DNA of 64,000 nucleotides, taken from contig JBCFYV010000024.1 of NCBI GenBank assembly GCA_039000515.1, forward strand, positions 13,492,802-13,556,801, read 5' to 3'. This DNA comes from Timema cristinae. Its lineage: Eukaryota > Arthropoda > Insecta > Phasmatodea > Timematidae. The notes below the pieces were generated by a model. The model made no database searches, was not told the origin of the DNA, and saw only the letters and a program-made list of their open reading frames with translations. The position numbers and the translations under genes are program-made. How positions within the stretch are numbered: position 1 is the first letter of the stretch; the number at the start of each line of letters is the position of its first letter. Shown here in pieces: positions 46,572 through 58,925 of this stretch.

Positions 46572-47789
46572 AAGGTACAGATTTAGTGCAATGCACTAGG
46601 TTTAAAAATGACATACATTTTATTCATCCAATACGTGGAGTTTTTTTTAAATCCTGTAGATCGGGGCTCGTCAATCTAAAATAAATTAATTTACGGTATT
46701 TGTAGTTTAGACTACTTACAAGAAATTATAGATAATTTATTTTGTGAATAGTCCTTGAAGAATGAATTCAAAATAGGAATCTATGAATAGTTTTTCATGG
46801 TAAACAAGATTTAGTTTTAATTTTTACAAATTACAAATAACTTTAGGATAGCCTACAAATATTTATTTGAAAAAAAATTGAGTTTCTTTAAAATAATTTG
46901 AGCAATCTATTTTAAAATGTATATATAAAGTGTGGTTATTGTGGATAACAAGATGATGATTTGCGTTTGTTTTAATAATAAAACATATTTATAGGTGGCT
47001 TACTCAAACCCTATTTTTGAATATTAACCTCGAAGCTAAAAGACACAATTTTAGATAGTCTCTGCATTTGTTTCATACCATTAATTTAATTTAAATCAAT
47101 ATAGATACCACCAAAGTATTATTATGTGTGGATTTTTTTCAAATTATCTCTATGTTTAAGTTTTACTGACATATAAAACAAACTGTGTCCTCGTATGTTT
47201 ATGCGTATGCGTATTGATAGTCATTTCTATCAGTCTTATAAATGTGTGTTTTTATTAAGCTTTGAGCTGTATTAGTTGTCAGCCTAAACATATTCATAGT
47301 AAACAGTAACATTAACATTAACATGAAATTTTAGTTTGAGTTTACTGTAGAGCTAAATTATTTATCCACTGCTCTATACATTTAAATATCACCCCTTAAT
47401 GCAACCTTGCATTCATTTTATTGATCTATAATCATTTCGTTCATCTATTAACATTCTTACTACTTCAACCTTCCCATTTTAGATGTATTAATTTTCTATT
47501 TCATCTTTTTCCCCAACATAGAATGGTTTTGCACATATATTTTCTGAGCTAAGCATATATATCCGTTCCAAACATTTAATAATAATACGCATACACACTT
47601 AATCCAGTATGATGGGGGATTCAATATTTCGGATATAAATCTTTTCATTTAATTTGGGCAGGAAAATGTGTCTTGTATCAATGGAAAAGATTAATACATT
47701 CCCCCTTATAGTATCTTTTACTGACTTTTATATAATTTAAAAACCGTTTATATGAGCTAAATCACACTAACATTAAAATATTTTGTTCT
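46572..47789. other. AT-rich DNA, no gene seen
   Basis: No coding or repeat feature I can support. Confidence 0.4.
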
Positions 47790-48206
47790 GGTCTGGTCTG
47801 CTGAAGATGGGGAGGTCATGGCTCCAATCTGGTAGGGCCTTCTGAAGGTACTATTTTATAAAATTGTTTCCTTCTCTTCTTCCAAGCAAATGAGATCAGA
47901 TTACCTCTAAAACATTTGCTTCCTCATGCCTATATCATTAGAGTAATTGTAATAAATGCGTTTAAAATTATAAGCTAATATATATTATTAAGTTCTTCCA
48001 TGAAAGATTGTAAAATATAGACTAAAGGGATACTCTTATAGACACGATGAAACTTAGGGATAGGCTACAAATCATGTTACTAACAGACCTATTACACTAC
48101 CATTATAACGTAATAAATACTAAACTAAATTATAAGCTAATATATATTATTAAGTTCTTCCATGAAAGATTGTAACCTAAGCAGGTAGTAAGACGCAATG
48201 ATAAAA
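47790..48206 (+). mobile_element. SINE-C copy split by a duplicated segment
   Basis: Head part ctggtctgctgaagatgggg, body cttccaagcaaatgagatc and atatcattagagtaattg. Just before the conserved tail an insertion occurs, after which the tail resumes (cctaagcaggtagtaagacg). The insertion contains a perfect 49-bp direct repeat: 47965-48013 and 48127-48175. Confidence 0.65.
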
Positions 48207-49905
48207 AAAAATATCTTGTTACATATTCTTTAATGTATGTAAATGATTCTTATACAAATAATAAAAAATTAATAAATAAAACTTTTATCCATAATAATTC
48301 AAATATAATATGTATAAAATACACTTGATATAATATAATTTTTAATTATTTTAAATATCTGTTGTAATCTAAAAATTGTATTTTAAATTTGGGTCTAGTA
48401 AACTAATCTTACTAATAACTGTTTGTGGTAAAGAGGTATGCAAATTGTTTATCAGATACATGCGAGCAGAGCTGATAGCTTTTGCTAGCTACCAGTTACG
48501 ACCAATCTTATGCCTAATGGACTATAAATAATGGCGTGCATTAACTTATATTCTTGTTTACTGCACACAGTGTTTGAAATCACGTATAGCAGTGCTTCAC
48601 AAATTATGAGGTGCACCTCACTGGTGTAGCATCTTATTATAAGCTACAACGTTAAATTTCAAAACTTAAATAATGTTTTAAACATACCGAGCTCCATTTC
48701 ACTGTGTACATCCCAAGCTGACTGTCTCCCCCGCTTTACAACCGACTAACGTGACGGGTGGTCAAGACTGGATGTGCAAGTGTTTGCTAAGGCCGCAGGG
48801 AAATGTGAAGTATAACATTTCCGAAACTAGACGGCTCCACGTGCCAAGAGCACTGTTCTGGGGCCTTCTAGGGAAGTCTCGCCACATGTTTCCCTTTCAT
48901 CACTACCCGCTCACTCCCATTTTCTCTCTGTTTCTTTGTGTGTAACCCCGACTTTCCTCCTCTCTAAGAAAATGGTATTAAATAAATACTGCCTGGAGAT
49001 TGGAGGGCAAATCACTCTTGGCAGGATATCCATCTTGGGAACGTCTTCATTTCCGAATACATGTAAGCACTAAATTAAGTTTCGGCTGTTGTACGTCCAA
49101 ATTCTTTTTCGGCCTTAATATGTTTAATATTCAGTCATCTAGAGTTGTGGAAATTATAATAATGTTTAATATTCAGAGTCCTTCTGGCAAGGAAAGTTAT
49201 GTCATGTTTTGGAATCCTTTTGACTTGTGGATAGAGTTAATAATATTGCAAAGTAAATACCGGAGATGTTTTTTTTTTTGAATCAAATATATAATAAAAA
49301 AAAATATATATATCTTGTTTATAAATAATATTTACATTTATCTATACACCTTTTTTTATAATAAAACTTACATTTATCTATTTAATTCCTGATATGTTGA
49401 ATTCCCTTTATTCCTATCTCACTAAGCATTTTACACTTTCCTGGAAATTATCTGGTTCATTTCTTTGTTGGTTTAATGCAATAATGCTAAGTGGGTTGCT
49501 GGGAAACATTAGCCAATATAGTATATAAATAATATATTCTGTTTTTAATGTCCTATGTGCTCATTCTGTATTTATTCTCCACTTATTTTATAATTTTATA
49601 ACTTTGTATGCCTGTCTTTGCCCTGGAGGACGAAAAGGGGCAACACTGGTTTCACACGAAGGAGTTTCTGGTGAATTAAAGTTGGCTACATCTTTTAAAC
49701 AATTTGATAAGTTCTGAACTTTCTAAACTTCTGGTTATTAATAAGGAAATTTAATATTCTGATTGGCCAATCCATATAATAAAATCCATGTGGCATCTGT
49801 TAAGAGTTTTTATCAACTATCTCGATTATATACAATGCATCACACTGATTGATTATCTAGGAGTTGCCATTTTTTCCAAATTAACTTAAAACAGATTTAA
49901 TTTGG
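48207..49905. other. Mixed DNA, no gene assigned
   Basis: About 48680-48960 is GC-richer with a 64-codon frame lacking similarity, and an AATAAA follows at about 48979. The motif tgtttaatattcag occurs twice, near 49120 and 49163. The rest is AT-rich. Confidence 0.35.
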
Positions 49906-49911
49906 TAGAGG

Positions 49912-50094
49912 ATGGCTCAAAAAGAGTCAAAACCCCCACATCGCGTGGCTAGATATATTTTGTCCTGGCCTAGTGAGCATTCCCCAATTATGAGAAAAAT
50001 ACGAAACCTGAACAAAATAAATCCCGATAACTTGTCAGAACCAGGTATAAAATTCATCCCAACTCCTGTATTAAAAAATTTAAAAATAAAATAA
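49912..50094 (+). other. Open frame of unknown nature, possible exon
   Basis: ATG-initiated, 60 codons: MAQKESKPPHRVARYILSWP, then SEHSPIMRKIRNLNKINPDN, then LSEPGIKFIPTPVLKNLKIK. The codon mix is protein-like and the DNA is less AT-rich than its flanks. A potential donor (ccag then gtataa) lies at about 50044. Directly downstream another frame reads NPRLRPSKTALTPSKAKQMN up to a stop at about 50190, so this may be a frameshifted remnant of one longer protein, perhaps a transposon's. No family recognised. Confidence 0.3.
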
Positions 50095-50352
50095 AAATCA
50101 ACAAGGAAAAGATGTCACGAAAAACCCGAGACTGCGTCCATCGAAGACAGCCCTAACCCCTAGTAAAGCAAAACAAATGAATAAGAAATGAACCATTTGG
50201 ATATCTGTGTGTAGTTAGTATCTCAGCAAAGACAAATGATTCAACAGAAATCGAATTGAGTTGCAAAAGGCCTCTCTGTTTCTCATAAGAAGAGGAGTAA
50301 TACAGGCCAGAAATATCACCACGTAACAAAAAAAAAAATTATGTTAAAGATC

Positions 50353-50630
50353 GGTGACCTGGTGGTCTAGGGGTAAGGTGTCAGACTTCTATGCTGGCGG
50401 CCGGGGTTCAATCCTCGGTCCCGGCAAAGATTTATCTGATTACCAAACCCTTCCTTCACCTCTGACAAGACATCTTGTGAATGTGGAGAATGCCAGGCCT
50501 CCACCGTGGTTCGGATTCCACGTTAAACTGTAGGTCCTCCATTTCATCTCACAATCACCCTACCATTACACATTAGCGTAAGTGCGTATAACCCGAATGG
50601 GTAGTAAGACGGGGTGCTAATAATAATAAT
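50353..50630 (+). mobile_element. Young full-length SINE-A with perfect target duplication
   Basis: atgttaaagat flanks the element at 50341-50351 and 50631-50641 without mismatch. The sequence is nearly identical to the copy at 19585 apart from the length of the AAT tail, which has only four units here. A-box tggtctaggggtaagg and B-box gttcaatcctcgg are intact, so Pol III transcription from such copies is plausible. Confidence 0.96.
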
Positions 50631-50641
50631 ATGTTAAAGAT

Positions 50642-51294
50642 AGATTTAGAGGTATAAATTGTTAGAACTATTTAAAAAGTGAATAACCTACAGTTAATTC
50701 TTTTCCTTTCTCTGTGGGGGAGGGAGAGATAAACCAAAATTACTACAAAGAATCTCTGGCCTAAAAGACGTAAGGAAGGAACAAAGAAACTTTGAGCCCC
50801 TTCTTCATAGTTTGAAAGTGTCAGATTTAGTTTGGTGAAAACTCAAGCAAGGTGAAGAAAGGTAAGGTTGTAATGACCAGTAGGACGTGGTCTATCCAAG
50901 CTATTAAATACTCTTGTTTAAAATGTAGCCGGACTCGTATGAAAAATGTACATGCTCTTTCGTAGTGGGTCACTCATGTTCAAATTGTAAACGCTCCTTT
51001 TCAATTTTTGGAAGAGTGTTTCCAAATCTAGTATCAATCTTTTTTCAAGTGAAAGTAGGAGTTTGATCCAAATTTTAATGTAGTCACGTGTTAGTTGTGT
51101 GGTTCTTAATTTGTTAGATCAATGGTACAATCTTTTACAAGATAATATATTAAATTCTCGGGTTTTTGACACACATAGTTGCTACCCTATTTGATCTCTA
51201 TTTCAACGGTCAATTATAATATTAAAAAGGAAATTAACAAATACAATATTATAATATTATATTTTATGTAGTTTAATAATATTTGTACCCACAT
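50642..51294. other. No gene seen
   Basis: Unique-looking AT-rich sequence without a supported feature. Confidence 0.4.
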
Positions 51295-51515
51295 CGGTGG
51301 CCGCATCGTCTAAGGCGTCACTCTGCAACAGAATAGACTGCCAATGACAAGGAGATCGTGGTTTGATCCTTGTTTGGTGTACTGAGAGTGGTTTTTCAGA
51401 AATGGTTTCCCACACTTTCTATACATAAATACAAATACAATTCCTTTGAATTCAACATTCCTGATCCCTAGCCTATTAGCGTAATTATTACATAGGTGTA
51501 TAGCCCGAAATGTTA
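51295..51515 (+). mobile_element. SINE-C copy
   Basis: Head cggtggccgcatcgtctaag, cgtggtttgatccttgtttg B-box, body gagtggtttttcagaaatgg and tcctttgaattcaaca, then cctattagcgtaatta and a shortened tail tatagcccgaaatg. Confidence 0.8.
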
Positions 51516-52229
51516 TTAAAATTCGTTTAAACAAATTTTGACAAACTGCCACTCATTTTAACGGTTAGGAGTCCAGGATGTAGGTAAAAATAGTAGTTTT
51601 CTACGAAAACCTGATTTTCATAGAGAATTTTCACCTTTTATTCTTTGTTTATTCACCATGGAAACATTATTTTCTGCATGGCTGTAAATCTCTAAATAAA
51701 ATATATCTCTTTGGCAAAAAATAACTCAATCTTCATTAATTGTTGTTCCGAACAAATCACAACTTTCTCTTTGGAATAATATATATCTTTGGATGCTGGT
51801 CATAACACATCGAAATTGAGATTCCTAAACTGGGGAAATATTTATATCTTATTGGAATGTTGCTAGTTTTAATTCTAATTTAAATCAACAATACTGAGTA
51901 TAATTCGAAAATTAAAAGGTTCAGTTGTTAAGTTCGTGAAAATATTGTCTACGTTTAGTTTCACATATGATAAAATTATTTTTAAATATGTTATGTTATG
52001 TATTATAATCTCACGCGATAAAATGATCTTGAATAACGTTTAAAAAAATTTAAACATTTTAACTATCCAAGTATGAGTTGGTGTTCATTTTTTCAAATAA
52101 TGTGTTTTGTTGCTCATTTTAGTAAATAGTGTAACCCTCCTAAATATGTACTCTTATACCCATAAACAACAGACAGGTAGGTTACAAGAGTTATTTTTAT
52201 CAAACAAATGATAAAGGCTCTGAGTGAGT
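51516..52229. other. AT-rich DNA, no gene seen
   Basis: No supported feature. Confidence 0.4.
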
Positions 52230-53400
52230 GAGGCATGCCCCACGTTAGGCGCTGTATCCAAACACAATGGCCGAAGACTAATAATAACACAATACAAATA
52301 CGGGACGCCTCCCTACGTTAATAAATGGCCAAACAAACACTTTAAACAATTACGGTTAAATTGACCTTCGCAAAAATCTGGTATAGATAACCATAAAAGA
52401 TGGCGATGGTAAACCCTAGACTATGGTAATATCAAAAGGTTATCAGCTAGTCGCCACGGCGACTCCCAACTTATCAGAGTAATTGACAAAATGTTCTTGA
52501 TAAAAGAATATCTTAGCAGCCATAAATGGGTTTAATTGAAATATACAACAAAATAGAAACATTCGTTGGAGTTAGGAAAACTAACGTTAAACATTTCAAC
52601 AAGAGTTATAAGAATAAGCACGCAGATTCACAGCCCCTGATTTAATCAACAAAGAATAAATCTCTATGTTTAACAATAACAAATAAACTTCCAATTAATA
52701 ACACGTGGCATAATCTTAAAACATAGGATTTCGGAAAATTACAATATAATACAGACCAATACAGCACAGTACCTAAAGTGGTGGTTCTCTAAAACGTAAA
52801 CCCATCCGTGAAGCGGATAAAAGAGATTCCCTATCAGACAAATGGTTTGGGTCCAACCGTGCAGCAATATTACGTCTAGCCATAGTCTTTAAGAGAAATT
52901 CATGAGACCCGGTATAAATAAATAAAGATTAAATTTACAATTTAAAATCCCAGCGATAATTTTGAAGGATTAATGCCAAACTGAATTTATAAATAAACAA
53001 AGCTAAACCTATCCAAGACCAAAGTGCCTCATCTAGCGATTGTAGTGAAATGTGTACTGGCACCACAGAGTTCTGCCATTATATACACACGCTTGCGGTC
53101 ATGTGTTCTCAAAGCATGGGAAGCAAGGATGAGTAGAGGGGTAAGGCAGGTAGCACTGTTCTGGAACATACTCACACAGTTTAGGCATAATTCAAACGTG
53201 CGCCGAACAATAGATCCACTATCTTCCAATCACAGTTGTTGGCGCGCATCCAACCTACACATATTGACTGTCTATTAGTTTCTTGTGCGAGGCACAATTA
53301 AAGGTGAGCAGTGAACTATGATTCCTCAGGTCGTGCCGTGATGTTGTTGTTGCATGGAGCCTTGTCGTGACGAGTCAACTGGGGCAGAAGCGGTAAGTCA
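52230..53400 (+). other. GC-richer stretch with promoter-like arrangement
   Basis: The composition is less AT-biased than its flanks, with scattered CpG. At 53078-53090 a TATA-like ctgccattatatacac is followed about 30 bp later by gtcatgtgttctc. The stretch ends with ATG at 53354, a 13-codon frame MEPCRDESTGAEA and a strong donor gcg/gtaagtca at 53393. This could be a promoter with a short first coding exon, but no downstream exon is recognised in the window. A retroelement leader is the alternative. Confidence 0.3.
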
Positions 53401-53659
53401 AACCATCCTCTTCATTACGTATTGTTACAATAGTACAATAGTAACACAATAGGGCTTACAAATACAAAAGTTAAGCTATGTTTTCATTTTACCGCTTAAT
53501 TTTGAGGATATAATATTTAAAAGTAATGTTTCGTGTACCCCATATATCTTTTCACATTCTTACAAATACATTAAGTTCAGCTAGGTTTCCCTGTTGTTAA
53601 TTAATTTTGAGGGAATTTTATTTCAAAATACCGTAATATTTGAGTATCGCATTTATATT

Positions 53660-53744
53660 TTCGCATTCTCTCTCACTATCAGATGCTCTAACACACTCTT
53701 TCACATTCTTTCTCTCTCTCTCTCTCCTCTCTCTCTCTCTATCT

Positions 53745-53779
<35 letters not shown>

Positions 53780-54760
53780 ACTCCATAAAAAACTCTCTAA
53801 TATAATATTTTCTCATTTTTTCTCTAACACTTTATTCCTCTTCTCTATCTCTCTCTCTCTCACACACTTTCTCTACCATTATACACTCTATATCACACAA
53901 TTTCTCTCACATTATTTTATTATACTCTCTCAACAGCTCTCTTTTTCTAAATCGCTCTCTCTCAAACTTTCTGACTAAAACTCACTCTATATATATCTCA
54001 CTTTCACTCTCTCAAACTCTCTTATCTATCATTCTCAATCTCAAATTCTCTCAAACTCTTTCTCTCAAGAGAGGTCTCTCAATTTCTCTTTCGAACTCTT
54101 TAATTTAAACATTTTCTCTTTCTCTTAAACCCTCGCTCCAACTCTCTATCAATCTAATTTTCTCTCTCTTAACTAATATCTCCTTCTCTAATTTCTTTCT
54201 AAAACCCTCGTTCACATAACCTCACATTTTCTCTCTTTAACACAATATCTTTCCCAAGATTTTACTAGCTTTCCTTATATACACACACCTCTCACTTACT
54301 CTATCTTACATTCTCCCTTACAAATTCTCTTTATCTCTCTCTCACTTCACACACACACACACACTCTCTTCTCTCTCCCCTCATACAAACACTCTCTCTC
54401 TCCTTACACACACACATACACACATACACTCTCTCTTTTTCTGTTCCCCCATTATTTCTCTTCCAACACATACACATACTCTCACTATCACTTGCTCACA
54501 CTCACTCGATATCTCTAAATAGTTTATCTCATTCTCTTACTCTCACTTTCTCACACCTCACACTCACATTTTCACAGTCAAACTCACTTTCTCACACTCA
54601 CACTCACACTTAAACTCACATTTTCACAGTCGAACTCACTTTCTCACACACTTACTTTCTCACACTTACCCACACACTAACACAATCACATATTAAAACA
54701 TTTACACTCTCATTTTCAATGTCGCATTTTATCTCTCTATCACATATCTTACATATAATT
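53660..54760. repeat. 1.1 kb pyrimidine-rich CT/CA low-complexity tract
   Basis: Runs of tctctctc and cacacaca alternate with imperfect cactctctca-type units over the whole stretch; the plus strand is strongly C/T-biased. A perfect (CA)n lies at about 53746-53771. Open frames here (serine/leucine/histidine-rich) are translations of the repeat. Confidence 0.9.
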
Positions 54761-55555
54761 TGATAAGCCCCTTTTCAGTAATAAATATTGTGAGGAAAAG
54801 ACTGAACAGATTTGACAAACGAACACTCATTTTATAGATAAAAATAGTGGCCTAAAACTAAAACCCAACTATCTTCCTAGCGAGTTTTCCATATTTTTCT
54901 TCTGTCTGGACAATGGTTCCACTGTACAATAGCTTTTTGTTTATATCACTTTGGAAACCATGGTTTGTGTATAGCTGTATATTGATAAATAAAATATGTC
55001 TTTGTTTAAAAATAATATAAGCTCTATCGTTACTTGAGTGGCTTATGTAACGAATAGAATGTTCTTATTGGAGCATGAAGGTGGGAAATATACCATTTTA
55101 TTCAAATTACACACTGAAAACTAAATATCTAAGTAAAGTTGGTAGACTTTGACGAGTAAACTTTTAACTAACAAGTGAGTGAGGCTTATTATATAGATTA
55201 TTTCCCACATCAAAATTTTAAAATACATTTTGGTGAAGAAATTTGCAGTCATCGTTGCAACGACCCACAAGTATTTATACATTTTTAATGGATAGTATTT
55301 TTGTCATCAAATATATTAACATAACATATTTTAATTAATAGTGTAAGTTTATTTTATACAAATTAATGTTTTATTAGAAAGTGAGGGTTTATAGTTACTA
55401 TTAATTTTCAAGTGAGGCTTGAGTGCTAATATTTTGATAAACCCTGATAATATATATATATATATATAATAATTTCTTATCTATTTTAACTTAGAGATGT
55501 GATTTTGTGTATGTATGTACGTATGTAATATATTGTAGCTATTTATTGATAAAGT
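54761..55555. other. No gene seen
   Basis: AT-rich sequence with a (TA)n run at about 55450-55468. Confidence 0.4.
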
Positions 55556-56260
55556 GTATGTATGTATGTATGTATTTATTGTTTGTTATGTATGTAATGT
55601 ATTGTATGTATGTATTGTATGTATGTATGTATGTATGTAATGTATTTAATCTATGTATGTAATGTGTGTATGTAATGTATGTATGTATGTATGTATGTAT
55701 GTATGTATGTATGTATGTATGTATGTATGTATGTATGATATGTATGTATGTATGTATGTAATGTATGTATGTATGTATGTATGTAATGGATGTATGTATG
55801 TAATGTATGTATGTATGTATGCATGTATTTATGCATGCATGTAGTATGTATGTATGTATGTATGTATGTATGTATGTATGTGTATGTATGTATGCATGTA
55901 TGTAATGTATGTATGTATGTATGTAATGTATGTATGTATGTATGTATGTAATGTATGTATGTATGTATGTAATATATGTATATATGTATGTATGTATGTA
56001 TGTAATGTTAATGTAATGTATGTATGTATGTATGTATGTAATGTATGTATGTAATGTATGTATGTATGTAATGCATGTATTTATGCATGATATGTATGTA
56101 TGTATGTATGTATGTATGTGTGTATGTATGCATGTATTCATGTATGCATGTATGTATGCATGTATGTATGTATGTATGTATTGTGCATGTATGTATGTAT
56201 GTATGTATGCATGTATTCATGTATGCATGTATGTATGATGTATGTATGTATGTATGTGTG

Positions 56261-56291
<31 letters not shown>

Positions 56292-56827
56292 TGTATGTAT
56301 GTATGTATGTAGCATGCATGTATGTAGGTATGTATGTATGCATGTATGTATGTATGTATGTATGTATGTATGTATGTATGTATGTATGTATAGTATGTAT
56401 GTATGCATGTATGTATGCATGTATGCATGTATGTATGTATGTATGTATGTATGCATGTATGTAATATATGTAAGCATGAATGAAATGCATGTATGTGATA
56501 TATGTATGCATGTATGTATGTATGTATTCATATATGTAATATATGTATGCATGTATGTAATGTATGTATGCATGTATTTAATGTATGTAATGTATGTAAT
56601 GTATATAATGTATATAATGTAATGTATGTATGCATGTATTTATGCATGCATGCATGCATGCATGTATGTATGTATGTATGTATGCATGTATGCATGTATG
56701 TATGTATGCATGTATGTATGAATGTATGTATGTATGTATGTGTGTATGTATGTATGCATGTATGTAATGTATGCATGCATGTATGTAATGTATGTATAAA
56801 TGTATGTATGTATGTATGTATGTAAGT
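55556..56827. repeat. TATG tetranucleotide microsatellite, about 1.27 kb
   Basis: Head-to-tail TATG units with frequent interruptions: atgtaatg (unit slip), gcatgcat substitutions, and later atgtatgcatg alternations. Every frame on both strands is open (MYVC on plus, IHTY on minus) because a 4-bp unit without a stop cycles over 12 bases. The many open frames are therefore not genes. Confidence 0.97.
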
Positions 56828-57909
56828 ATGTGCACGCGTAAATATGATTAATATTTTTAATGCTTCAAAATCTGAATTTATATATATATATAATATATAA
56901 ATGTAATATATGTAATATATATATAAAACTATTTAAGATTCTTCACTTAGATTAGTTGTTTTAATAATAATTTAGTTCAAAGTCAAGTCTGTTTAAACTT
57001 TTATAATTAAAAGTATAAAGGAACATAAAGAAAGGACACTTATTAGCCAAGGATTTCGGGAGTCGAAATTAGAGGCAACACTTGAAGCAGACCATACCAA
57101 AGTTATATACGATACCCTCCTTTCTGACTACTCGATTTAGACGGCTGCTTTACTAATGAAATGTTATTCCAGTTTTATGTTTTACATTTTCATTTGTTAC
57201 TTCTGGTTGTATATTGATAATAAAGTGTGACACTTATTGCATAGCTCGGGGATGTGAACGAGGTTATTATTACTTAGCAGGATTATGTGACTCTGTGCCC
57301 TACCATCAGTCATGGCTATCTGTATTTACACAAGTGCTTAGGTAAGATAAAGGTTTAATTTAGAGGAATCGTACCGGTATTTACACGGATGAAAAGTAAA
57401 CAACCGTTAAGTAAATACAATGTGGACTCTATATAACATTTTGGGCCGATAAATTACACCTTGTATGCTGATCTAACAAATAACCTTAAATACTATTTTC
57501 CAACAAAAAAGTTATCTTTTTAACAAATGTTTTAATAAACAATACTTTTAAAATACGAGAGTAAACCACAAGCTATATTATTATTTTTTATAAAATATTT
57601 TTACTCTCATTATGGACATGAAATAAGTTTTTTTACGTATCAGGGTTTCAATTTTTAGTTTACGCCCATGTTTTGGAATACACCAACGGCTTTCAGTGAA
57701 ATCTTTAGATTTATTTCCAAAACATAATTTATTAATTAATCAATAACAAATAATTACTATCAGTTTTTAATTTTAAGGTACTCCAGTGACTTAGACAATT
57801 AAGGATTTTATAAAAAAATTCTCCACATATATTTATATATTACATTTATCCATCTAAACTATTTCTCAAATACTTTATTTTAAATTAAATTAGTTTTCTA
57901 CTAAATATG
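56828..57909. other. AT-rich DNA with a possible SINE remnant
   Basis: No gene. About 57290-57430 has weak minus-strand SINE-C resemblance (taatttagaggaatcgtacc, tatttacacggatgaaaagt), too decayed to call firmly. Confidence 0.35.
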
Positions 57910-58115
57910 TTGACCGGTGGTTTTTTGGTAAAGTGCTTGCCTCAGGACCCGAAGTTCGTGGGTACAAACCCAGCTAGGGCCAACGGATTATACCTTAGCG
58001 ATAAAAATCAGTAGCACAACTTCCTTCGAGGGGAAGTAAAGCTGTCGGTCACATGTCGAGTGTGGACATGTAAAAGAAATCTGGAAGGTTAGTGAAAACA
58101 CCTTTTCTGGTAAAA
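57910..58115 (+). mobile_element. SINE-E, tRNA-like head of another type
   Basis: Head ttgaccggtggttttttggt carries an A-box-like segment, then aagtgcttgcctcaggaccc and a B-box-like tcgtgggtacaaacccagct. Body: ccaacggattataccttagc, cttcgaggggaagtaaagct, cggtcacatgtcgagtgtgg. The two ends of the head do not pair as an acceptor stem, so it is not a functional tRNA gene. Confidence 0.6.
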
Positions 58116-58804
58116 TTGGTAAGCCCTTTCTCTCTCGCTCATAGACATCCCAATGTACTGATATAATCAGTTCTAAAATTAGGTAATATTATGTTAAATT
58201 GAGGGAGGTAAAGGAAACAAGATCTAACTTAAAGGAAAGTATTTAAGAAGTGAATTTTGTCCAAACTCATGGAAGTTTTAATAAAACGGCTTGTTCTAAA
58301 TAGTACTCAAATCAAATCTTAGATATTATGGTGACACACATCTATTAAAAGATTCCAATTTGATTTAAATAAATATATTTATAGACGGTTTAATAAACAC
58401 ACGAAGAAAACTCATTCTCTACTAGCTGGTGTACCTGTTCTTAGAAAGGGGAGTCTCTAGAATAGCTTTGTCATATTTATATAATAGGATTATGTTTAAA
58501 TGTAAAGCCTTTATCGATTTAAATTGTGTTACAAAACGTTACAAGAAGACTGACTTATATTAATATCAAATTATAGAATGATCTAATCTGTACATTTATT
58601 AGAAATTGAGATTTATTTTTAAGGTTAAGTTACAACTTTTCTAAACGCAATATTTGAATTCTTACTTCTTTGGGGAGGTGAAAATACGGTATAAAAGTGA
58701 CAGGACATAATTAATAGGCTATTAGGGAGTTAAATTAATGAAGATTATATTGTAAAAGTCTAGTATAGAAATTGAGTTATTTATTTTCAAGTCTTTTTGG
58801 CCTA
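58116..58804. other. AT-rich DNA, possible dispersed repeat start
   Basis: actagctggtgtacctgttc at about 58420 resembles ends of dispersed elements I have seen in insect genomes. The rest is unassigned. Confidence 0.3.
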
Positions 58805-58925
58805 ATTTGATCCGCTACTTTAAATCTACCATATTAAAATTTGGTTTTCTAACAAACTTGTTAGAAAACCTAAATTTAAATTTCTAGTATGTTTAAAGGT
58901 GCTAGAATAACTTATCTAACCTAAT
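58805..58925. repeat. Imperfect hairpin, about 45-bp arms
   Basis: The inner stem is perfect: ggttttctaaca and tgttagaaaacc around aact. Arms extend outward with mismatches: gctactttaaatctaccata against tagtatgtttaaaggtgcta. It could be a tiny foldback element or a hairpin transcript; nothing shows expression. Confidence 0.6.

Noticed and set aside
53594..53978. Serine/leucine/histidine-rich proteins
   Set aside because: Translation of the CT/CA low-complexity tract.
55539..56835. Many long open frames (up to 200 codons) on both strands
   Set aside because: They are translations of the TATG microsatellite, which has no stop codon in any frame.
57910..57985. tRNA gene
   Set aside because: The B-box is plausible, but the 5' and 3' ends do not form an acceptor stem and the similarity to tRNA is partial.
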